The notes beneath the pieces were generated by a model. It did no database searches. It was not told the DNA's origin and saw only the letters and a program-made list of their open reading frames with translations. From Diplodia intermedia (Eukaryota > Ascomycota > Dothideomycetes > Botryosphaeriales > Botryosphaeriaceae), in NCBI GenBank assembly GCA_021495925.1, contig JAKEKT010000017.1, positions 1 to 64,000 of the forward strand: 64,000 bases of DNA, written 5' to 3'. The position numbers and the translations under genes were made by a program. Positions 55,838-64,000 of the stretch are shown piece after piece. Each line of letters starts with the position of its first letter. The first letter of the stretch is position 1.

Positions 55838-58800
55838 GTTGGCTGCTGCTGTTCATCCGGCGCGGTCGGTCGCTGGGGTCGGCAGTCGGGGCGGAGGGCG
55901 GGTCGCACTGGGCGCAGCTGGAGCGCAGCACAGACAGGGCCTGGTGCTGCAGCGCGAAAGTTTGCTCGGGCGGCGGCAATGGCAAAGGAGCGGGGGCGGA
56001 GGCGGGCGAGGGCGCGTGAAAGAAGGACGAGGTCGCCGGGAGCCGGTCGAGCGACTCGAATGTGGGCGGGCGGACGGTGGTTCAGGACGGGACGGGCCTA
56101 GGCGGGGGCGGTTGGTCGCAGTGGCGGCGCGGATAAGGATCGTAAGGTTGGCAGGGCTCCTCGCAGCCGGTGGAAGAGCGCAGCACGAAAAGAAGATGGC
56201 GGAGGGAGCCTGTCGAGGCACGCAGCGTGGTGTCGGCGTAGTGCCGGGGCGAGGGTCTCCACCTTTTTGGAGCGAGCCCCTTGCTCTCTTGAAACCAGCA
56301 CTCAATCTCCGCGCAGGGATCGACCGCCTGCGCGCCCTGCCACCAGCAACAAATGTGCCGAAAATCGTCGAGCCGCCATTTCGCCCAAACCCATTCGCTC
56401 CCCTACGCCCGCGCTTAGTGCATTGCGTACCCGATCCGTCACCCGCCCCCCCGATTGCGCTCGCGCTACCGCCCAGGGTCCGCTAGCCGCCAGCCCTCGT
56501 CCTTGTGCTGCGCCGCATGTCCTCGGCCCCGCCGCGTCTTGCCTGCGCCATCGGCAGGGATTGCAGGCGATCGCCACCGTCGCCGTGGATCATCGCTGAA
56601 CCGCAGACCCTCAGAGCCACGTAGTAGGCAGAGCGCTGGAGAGTCACCGGACAGCTGGCCATCGACAGGTGTGCTGCGCCGTTACACCGCATCGCCCGGC
56701 CCCGTCGCACGCACGTCACCATGATCGACGGCCAGCCCAATTTGCATACTTATATTCGCTTCATGCGCCGCCTTCAACTTCGGACGTCGCGCTCGCTATA
56801 CGAAGCCACATTATCGTTGAATCTGGCCGGATGCGTGTCTGGTAGAGAGCCGCCTGGATGAGTCTATTTTTGCCTTTCCCGCTGCGTGACGAAAAGGAAA
56901 GGCAAAAACGGACACTGTTGAAATTACCTCGGTCCCCCGGCCACTCTTCTCACGCCCGCCGTCACGGCCGCCTCACCCGTCCTTTTCTTCTTTCTGCCCC
57001 GCTGTCCGTCAGTTGGCCCTTGATGCCCCGCCAACGGTCCTAGTGCCGTCTTTACTGTTCCAGAATGCTTTCAAGACCTCACAATGCTCCTTAGCGTGAA
57101 GCCATCGACTCCTCCGGCACATCCAAATCCACGTGTGGTCTGCGGGGATAGATCGCAGTACACTTAAGGTTAGTCGCCGACCAACTAGCACGTAGGGCTA
57201 TCTGGGCCGGCTTGAGCCTTGGCCCATCCTGGAGCGACAGTGCTCCTATCACCAGTACAGTGACGTACTCTTCAGGCGAGATGACCCGAGGGCGATGAAC
57301 ATACTATAAGCAACCAAGGAGCGCCAAGTGCACCTTGTCCTCGGGTGCAGATAAGCAACGCTGATCCGACCCTGCTACTATAAGACAGTGCAGGCGTCCC
57401 CTAATCTTATTCCCGACGGGGATACCTGATTGCGATAGACGCATATTAGTCACAAAATGCTCCACCTTTCCCCAGGCATGTTCTGCGGAACGCATCGCAC
57501 TCCCCGCATGCAGAAAATTGAAGCATATCTGCGGACGAAGACTCAGGCTTTGAAACAGATCGAAAGCATCCTGACGCAAGCCTTAAGATTGGCGCTATCT
57601 TTCATTCCTCTGAAGACAAAAATGGGCGACGCCAAAGTTTCATAACCACACTAAGAGCCACCAACATAGTGGCCGGAACGAGGTCGGCCTGCCATTATTG
57701 AAGAATTTTTGAACATGCATTTCCCTCGTCTTAAAAGTTTGTTCGAGAAGAAGGGTATCGGAAGGATTCGGAGTGATGAAAGCGTCGGGTCGCACCTCAC
57801 GGCAACCACGTCGGAGCATCGAAGCCTCCATCTGCTTCGCGCCAGGTATGTTTGTTGTGTGGGAGATAAGAGGCCATCAGAGGGCGTATTGCTCAAGCAT
57901 GCTTCTTCTTTCCGGAAACTCTTTCTTTAAAGCTCATGAAGCCCGTTTAGGCTACCAAATGCCCATACCTGACCGAACTTCCTTATGAAAAACATGATAG
58001 GTATTAGTGCGAGCAAAGTTTCCTATTCTCAGATCATGCGTGCTGAGGAGTTAATTAATCTGGAAATGGACGACGAAACGAAATTTGACGCTATAACGCA
58101 CCTTCCAGCACTGCGACTTTGCTAAAACCAGTCAGCAAACGAGATCACAGATGATGCTTGGCCACACCCTGCAGATGGACATTTGGGCATGCCATGAACT
58201 AGGCGACAGTCGGATCACACGAGAAGAAAGTTGCATCAAGAGAAGATTGAATTAAAAAAGACTTAAGTTTTTTTTGCCCCCAGCACTTTGTGCTGTTAGC
58301 CCGCCCAACCCCGACCTTTGAGGTAGTCGTCACCCCGGACGCATCAATGCCCCACAAGACGACACGAACTAGTCACGAGCAGAGGGAGAGGCTGTCTCTT
58401 CCCATGGAACCTGCTTCCGAATGCTGTTCGGCGCCTCTAGACTCTTCGCCCGTAACTCTAATCGAAACCTCTTGCGAGGCGCCGCTAGAAGAGCTGAAGA
58501 GAAAAGAAGAGGAAGAGCTGGGGGGAGGGGGGGTTTATATACCCGCCGGGGCGAAGGTAGGCAGCTGCTCAGGGTCCACCAGTTGCTGGGGGCAACGGAT
58601 GGGTTAGGAAGGAGCAGCTGCGGGTTGCTTTCACCTTTCACCCTCACCACAAGATTATCACCACGAAACGAAAGCTGAAGCCAGAGTTATGAGAGATCTC
58701 TCGCTCTCGCAGCCTTACTTCATCGCCGCCGCCTCGACCCCGCGCCACGCTCACGGTGATCCGTCGCGACCTCTCCGACGGGGGGCTGGCTGGGTGTAGC

Positions 58801-59022
58801 GTATGAGATTGAAACATTTGCATTGGTGACAACTCGGTGAGGTGAGAGGTTGAGGCTCCGTTCGCGGAGGCGCCAGGGCGCGTTGGCTGCTTTACACCGC
58901 CAGCTAGTAAGCGAGATGCAGGGCCCGCGTGCCTGACTCGTCAACTCCGTCTCTTTGGCTCAGCCGTTCTTCGACACGACTCACCCACACGAGCTGCACC
59001 CTCCTCCGCCCATCTTCGCATC
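55838..59022. promoter_or_regulatory. Long divergent intergenic between tea4 and the bZIP gene
   Basis: 3.2 kb between opposing starts. GC-rich to about 57050, then AT-richer to 58290, then mixed. Only incoherent short frames are present. It should hold both promoters; I see no tRNA, repeat or further gene. Confidence 0.5.
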
Positions 59023-60964
59023 ATGGACACAGCAGCGCAAAGCCCGCCCGTCGCTGCTCCAAATGCCCCCAACGCCGCCTCGACCCCGCAGCCCGCCGCC
59101 AAACGCCGCCGCACCTCGGGCCAGCCCTCGTCGCGCGGCGTCGCCAACCTGACGCCCGAGCAGCTCGCCCGCAAGAGGCAGAACGACCGCGAGGCCCAGC
59201 GCGCCATCCGCGAGCGCACCAAGCAGCAGATCGAGCGCCTGAACGGCCGCATCCGCGAGCTCGAGTCGCAGCAGCCCTACCATGAGCTGCAGATGGCCCT
59301 GCGCGCCAAGGAGGCCGTCCAGGCCGAGAACGACGACATCCGCCGCCGCCTGTCGTCCGTCATGAGCCTCATCCAGCCCATCCTGGGCACTCACGGGCTC
59401 AATGGCACGTCCCGCCGCCCTGCTGCTGCAAATTTTGCCGTTGCTGACTTCTGACCGGTGCAGAGCTGGCGGCCGCCGCCGAGCGCAGCCCGCTGCAGCT
59501 CCCGCCCCACGATGCCGGCGATCCGCGAGCCCAGCAGCACATGCAAATCCCCGACCAGCGCGCCTACCACCACGGCGTTCCCCAGGCACAGGAGCCGCAA
59601 CCGCCCCACGACCAGACCAGCCCCTCTTCGCCCACCAGCCAGAGCGCCAATGGCCGCAATTGGGGCGCTGCTTTCCCCGGCGTGCCGCCAACAAGCCATG
59701 TTCGTGCATGGCACCCGCAGCAGCCGCCCTACGACCAGCCCCGCAGCAACATACACCCCGACCTCGAATTTGGCCAAAACTCGGACGAGCGATTGGGCGT
59801 AAACTTCCTCCTGGACAACCGCGCCAAGTTGAACAATGGCCTGCCGCACGGCGGGCCGGAAGGCATGCAGTCCTCTGGTCTCGACTTCAATGGTCGCCCG
59901 ATGGAGGCGTGGAACACTTTGCCGCGCAGCCTGGACGCGACATGTCCTCTGGATAGCCTCTTGCTTGACTTTCTGGCAGAGAGACATGCGCAGGCAGCCG
60001 AGGGTGCTCCACTGAAAGGTCTTGTCGGACCGTCGTATCCTGACTTCTCGTATCTTCTGAATCCGGACAAGAACGATCAGTCGCACCCTCTGTCCAAGGT
60101 CTTCACCGACATTCTGCGTACATTCCCCGACATCTCGGGTTTGCCGGAGCGGGTCGCGGTGCTGTACATGATGTTTCTATTGATGCGGTGGCAGATCGAG
60201 CCAACGCAGGAGAACTATGAGCGTCTGCCAGACTGGATGACCCCGCGTCCAAGCCAGCTTTTCACCCCGCACCCCGTATGGAACGACTATATACCTTGGT
60301 GAGTACAGAATCAACGCCCCCCAATCCGTCTTAGATTGGTCTCTTCCATACTCCAATCATCTCACAGCCTCCATCCGACCTTTGGCCTTCTGCCGGACAT
60401 TAGTCTGCTCCATTCCCATACCCTTCCCACCCGCAACCACTCATTTTCTGATGGAATCATGCCTAACTTCCCCTTTCTAGGCCACGTTGCCGCGACCGTA
60501 TCATCGCAGACCAGCCGCAACAAGCCTTCGACAACTTCTTCATCCCCTACACCACCTCCCTCTCGCTCAACTGGCCCCACAACCCCCGCGACTGCCTCCT
60601 CCCCGCCTCGTCCGTCGCCGCCGCCGGCAGCATCAACACCACCCCCGGCGGCATCCCCATCGACCCCGCCACCGAAGCCTCCCCCGCCCCGGCCGTCCCT
60701 CCTCCTGCTTCCTCCATCACCTCCGAAGGCTCTCCCAAGCCGGCGGATGGCGATGTCATCAGTGGCGGCGACAGCAACAGCAGCGGCAACAGCAATTCCG
60801 ACGGGAATGGCAATGCCGATGGGAACGGCGACGACGAGGACCAGTGGGTCATCAACCCCGCGTTCGAGGCGCACTTGCGCAACATCGACAACTGGAGCCT
60901 GGGTCCGGAGTTCAGAGCCGCATTTCCGGAGTTGGCGGCGTATGTGAAGATTGTGGAGCAATGA
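59023..60964 (+). CDS. bZIP transcription factor with DUF3425 domain
   Basis: Exons 59023-59404, 59464-60298 and 60481-60964 encode 566 residues. The basic region and zipper lie at about 46-85 (KRQNDREAQRAIRERTKQQI, with Asn54 and Arg63 in the DNA-contact pattern, then ERLNGRIRELE). The second half matches DUF3425: LDSLLLDFLAERHAQAAEG, HPLSKVFTDILRTFPDISGL, VAVLYMMFLLMRWQIEPTQE, and after the last intron FDNFFIPYTTSLSLNWPH and a C-terminal NIDNWSLGPEFRAAFPEL. Such bZIP-DUF3425 proteins are abundant in Pezizomycotina and mostly uncharacterised. A Gly/Asn/Asp-rich repeat lies at about 490-520. Intron 1 keeps frame only with a GC donor (GCACGT). Confidence 0.88.
59405..59463 (+). other. Inferred GC-AG intron in the bZIP gene
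   Basis: Exon 1 must end before the stop codon at 59452. Donor GCACGT at 59405 with acceptor GGTGCAG and branch GCTGAC restores the frame into ELAAAAERSP. The GT donors in reach give wrong frame or an intron of 26 bp. Confidence 0.55.
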
Positions 60965-62887
60965 GCGGAGGGGTCGGGCGTGGTTGTCAGTGGTGGATGG
61001 CATGCAGAAGAAGAAGAAGGCACGGGCAGGGCAGGGCAGGGCAGGGGATGATGACGGAAATGTTGGCGCTTGAGAGGTAGGCGAACGGGGAGTCAGGGAA
61101 GGGCAGGGCAGTGCAGAAGGCCGGAAGGAAGGGAAACTGTTTTGTATACGATGACGATCATGTGTTCCCTTATGTTTTTTCCCCCCTCCTTTGCTCCTTT
61201 TCCTCGTGGCTTTGAGCGGGTTCTTTTTCGAAGAGTCGACGATTCCAAAAAGCACGGCTGGGGTAGTAGTACTCTTTTTTTTTTTTTTCTCGTTGTCTTG
61301 ATGTATGTACACGTATGTATTGGGGTCGGGATTCACTACAGGCTCTGAGAGGGCGTTTGACAAATGCAAAATTCACGTGAAGGAGAGAGAATATGTGTGA
61401 GAAGAGTTTTTTTTTTTTTTTTTTCCCTCTCCCCTCCTCTTCTTTCCTTTGGTCTGGTACGGTTGTGCCCCCGTTGACATATTGGTTTTGCGTGGCTCGC
61501 TCGCTGGCTTTCCTTGCCGACTGACCGACTTTAATGCTGCCGGCCTGCTGGCTGGATGGCTGGCTGGATGGCTGTATGCAATGCAATGCTCACTCTTCCC
61601 CTTCCTTCCTTCCATCCTCTCCTTCCCGAGACCCCGGCTCTCAGAAGCGCCCCCCCCTCCCCATAAGACACACACGGAGGACGGGTCCCGGCGCGCTTCG
61701 AGGCGTTTGCAAGAGGAGAGAGAGAAGAACATGTTCGAGCAGGAAGTGTTAAAACACAGGGCAAAACATGGTGCGTGCGTGCGTGCATGCATACAGAGGA
61801 AAAGAAACAAAACAGGAGGATGCGACTTGAATAGTGCAGGTCGGAGCCGCTCTTCTTGGATTCAATCATGGCATGTTTATATATCTAAGAGTTGGGTCTT
61901 AGTATGGATATTACACCATGTTTATATGGGTAGTCGAATCCGAGATCCGGACGTTAATGTGAGTTTTAAATGCGCATATATTTGCGTCCGGATCTCGGAT
62001 TCAACTACCTATATAAGATGAGTATATCGTCCCTTGTGGGTTTCAGAGGGCTCAAATCTTCCGTCATTGGAGTAGTATAGAGGGAGAAAGGGCATAGCCA
62101 GGCAGGTGTATGTATACATGTTCTTTTTTACCTACTCGCGCTTATATCGTTCTTATAAACCATCCAGACCCTTCCTTTCCAACAAAATTACCTGCCTTCC
62201 TATCACATATATGGACGAACGGGTAGAGAGCGGCGGAGTGCCTGTCAATATTAACATCATGACATGATCAAAGGTCATTCAGTGCAAAAAACCATTTGCC
62301 ATCGACATCGACAGTACGAGCTTTATTTTCTCGAATATTTCTTACTCCAGGCCACACGCCACTAATATTAAGTACATTCTCTTGCTTCCTATCCCCCATC
62401 ACCACCCCTTCCAAATATGTATTACTAGTAAGGATCGTCATGACGTCATATGTACCGGCGTCTTGTATGTCAAAAACCAGACTTCTCCCCTATTCTCCGT
62501 TATGATACGAAGAAAGGCAGAGGAGTTGGTTTTTCTCGTAAATCGTCGTGATGTATATGGGTGTGCTTGTGTGCATGTATGGTTCGGAAAGCAGAACTTT
62601 TTGAAAAGCAACCCTTCAGAGGAAACTGAGTCCCTCCCATTACAATTTCCCTTTGCTGCGTCGCTTGCAAAACGAAATGCCGATATATCCCAACTCAAAA
62701 GAGTGTGGATTAAATGCAGGAAATCCAAAAGCGCCATTTGCTATGCATAAAAGGAACGACGTCACACCCTCCCAGTACGCAGAGGAGTGTTGGAAATTAT
62801 TAAGGCTCAGAATGTTCAATCGGTCAAAAAAGTTGTACAGAGGGTAAAGGTCCGTGAGATCGTGGCACGATAGAACATGCTTCCTCT
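60965..62887. other. Convergent intergenic of bZIP and GPI-protein genes
   Basis: 1.9 kb with 3' flanks of both genes, T runs near 61277-61290 and 61407-61424, a (GTGC)n stretch near 61771-61790 and the inverted repeat at 61923-62015. No gene is supported. Confidence 0.5.
61923..62015. repeat. 31-bp inverted repeat with 31-bp spacer
   Basis: Left arm 61923-61953 and right arm 61985-62015 are reverse complements with about two mismatches. The core GAATCCGAGATCCGGACG is perfect. The spacer is AT-rich. It could be a tiny palindromic element, a solo MITE-like relic or a transcript hairpin. Confidence 0.8.
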
Positions 62888-64000
62888 CTACAGAATCCAC
62901 GCCAGACCCGCGACACCAGCGACGGCAGCAGCAGCCTCAACGGCGGCGAAACGGCCAGCCGCACCAGTCTGCAGACTAGGCTCGCTAACGGTTGCGGAAC
63001 CACTTACAGCGGCCGTGGCGGCTGCTGCGTTAACAGTGGCGTAGCTGGTGAGGGTCTTGCGCTGACCGTCGGGTAGAGTGGTGGTGGACAGAACGAGCGA
63101 GCTGACAGGCTGATCAACGTCGCCGCCCGTGTAGGTGGTCTTGAGGGTAGAGCCGGCCGAGTTCGTGCGCGTGATAACCTGGCCAGAAGAGTAGCTCGTC
63201 GGCTTCCAGGCGCTGGCGGCCGAGGTCGTGGTGACGGTGCTGCCGACAGAGTTGGTGGTCTCGACGACGACGCCGGCGGCGGTGGTCGTGCGGCCCTCGC
63301 TGTTGGTGATGGTCACCTTAGCCGTGGCGCCGACGACGGCAGACGAGGTGGAGGTGACGGTTTCGCCAGCCGTGTTGGTGGAGGTGACTTCGACGGGCAC
63401 GACGACGGCCTCGGTGGAGGTGGAGATCTCTGTAGTGCTGGCAGTGGTAGCCTCGGTGGTGCTCTGTTCTTGGGTGGTGGTGGAAAGGACAGTAGACGCG
63501 ACAGTGCTAGGTGCAGCTGTAGACGAAGGGGTTTCCAGGTTAGTGCTTGATTCCACATGCGCAGAAGAAGTCTCGGTCTTAGTAGTGGTGACAGGCGCAG
63601 CAGAGGTAGTAGAAGTAGCTGGAGAAGAAGACACGGATGAGTCACTGGCCGAAGAAGATTGGGTGGAGGATTGAGCCCCAGATTCGGATGTGCTCGACGC
63701 AGACTGAGACGTGCTCGCAGATTGAGACGCGCTCGTGGTCGGGGCATCCGAAGTGGTGGTCGTCGCGGCACTGCCGGACGAGGACGGCTCGGGGGATGAG
63801 GATTGAGCAGCTGTGCTGGACGTGGACGCACCTGAGGTAGACGCCTCCGACGTGGTCGCACTCGCGCTGGTCACGGGTGCAGAAGAAGTCGAAGACTCAA
63901 CTGTGGACGACTCGGACGGCGCGGCGGTGGTGGAGGGGACGGAGGTGGTGGCAACGGACGATGGGGAAATAGACGTACTGGCAGAGGTCTCAACAGCAGA
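62888..64000 (-). CDS. Ser/Thr-rich GPI-anchored cell-wall protein (partial)
   Basis: The frame stays open to the window edge, so the N-terminus and any signal peptide are missing; 370 residues are visible. Most of it is Ser/Thr/Ala repeats (runs such as SASQSASTSQSASSTSESG), then a Val/Thr-rich part with repeated TVTSTSSAVV and TVTTTSAAS units. The C-terminus has a short hydrophobic tail (AAVEAAAAVAGVAGLAWIL) after a small-residue segment (TGAAGRF), fitting a GPI attachment signal. Such proteins are heavily O-mannosylated and sit at the plasma membrane or wall. No catalytic domain is visible in this part; one might lie upstream of the window. Confidence 0.75.
   Translation of the reverse strand, partial: SAVETSASTSISPSSVATTSVPSTTAAPSESSTVESSTSSAPVTSASATTSEASTSGASTSSTAAQSSSPEPSSSGSAATTTTSDAPTTSASQSASTSQSASSTSESGAQSSTQSSSASDSSVSSSPATSTTSAAPVTTTKTETSSAHVESSTNLETPSSTAAPSTVASTVLSTTTQEQSTTEATTASTTEISTSTEAVVVPVEVTSTNTAGETVTSTSSAVVGATAKVTITNSEGRTTTAAGVVVETTNSVGSTVTTTSAASAWKPTSYSSGQVITRTNSAGSTLKTTYTGGDVDQPVSSLVLSTTTLPDGQRKTLTSYATVNAAAATAAVSGSATVSEPSLQTGAAGRFAAVEAAAAVAGVAGLAWIL

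Noticed and set aside
58290..58607. 105-residue frame before the bZIP gene
   Set aside because: Low-complexity Glu/Gly end, no homology recognised, lies in the probable bZIP promoter.
1..64000. tRNA, rRNA, CRISPR array or biosynthetic gene cluster
   Set aside because: No box A/box B pair, rRNA stretch or spacer array was seen, and the genes are unrelated conserved functions without a synthase or synthetase.

Overview
The window comes from a filamentous ascomycete (Pezizomycotina; Dothideomycetes is a plausible but unproven guess). Evidence: GC-rich genes with many short introns (35-200 bp, branch sites like CTAAC/CTGAC), orthologues of fungal-only or fungal-styled genes (htf1-type homeobox, samB, tea4/Bud14, ERMES mdm10, SRP9-21), and an AT-rich left edge almost free of CA and TG dinucleotides, the footprint of repeat-induced point mutation (RIP). 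All exon boundaries given were read by eye from splice signals, reading frame and recalled family conservation.

Layout. 1-1.4 kb: RIP-destroyed repeat, ending in a 21-bp G-rich triplicated repeat. 1.8-3.3 kb: first of four related C2H2 zinc-finger genes. 4.2-6.5 kb: divergent pair mrt4 (ribosome assembly) and mdm10 (mitochondrial outer-membrane barrel). 8.2-10.1 kb: homeobox regulator, flanked by large non-coding stretches. 13.6-15.2 kb: secreted GH43 glycosidase. 16.0-19.0 kb: divergent pair DUF1308 protein and SRP9-21. 19.9-29.3 kb: three more C2H2 genes, separated by an MFS transporter and a stand-alone VPS13-C-like protein. 30.6-36.0 kb: a 1788-residue P4-ATPase flippase (Dnf3 clade). 37.1-38.9 kb: samB/MUB1 MYND protein. 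40.2-42.4 kb: CorA-type metal transporter. 43.1-44.0 kb: DUF1264/OBAP protein. 45.3-48.6 kb: CSC1/OSCA-like channel. 48.6-52.3 kb: gene-poor stretch. 52.3-55.8 kb: tea4/Bud14 polarity protein. 59.0-61.0 kb: bZIP-DUF3425 regulator. 62.9 kb to the edge: Ser/Thr-rich GPI-type wall protein, cut by the window end.

Most genes are unrelated housekeeping or developmental genes and no biosynthetic cluster or defence island is evident. The most unusual feature is the C2H2 family: two full-length (465-466 residues) and two short (245-251 residues) members within 28 kb, all with a short 5' exon and a tiny intron carrying a 10-14 nt T run. The octamer AGGGCAAA/TTTGCCCT, rare elsewhere in the window, recurs in the promoters or first introns of these genes. 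This looks like a locally expanded, possibly cross-regulating family near a RIP-affected repeat.
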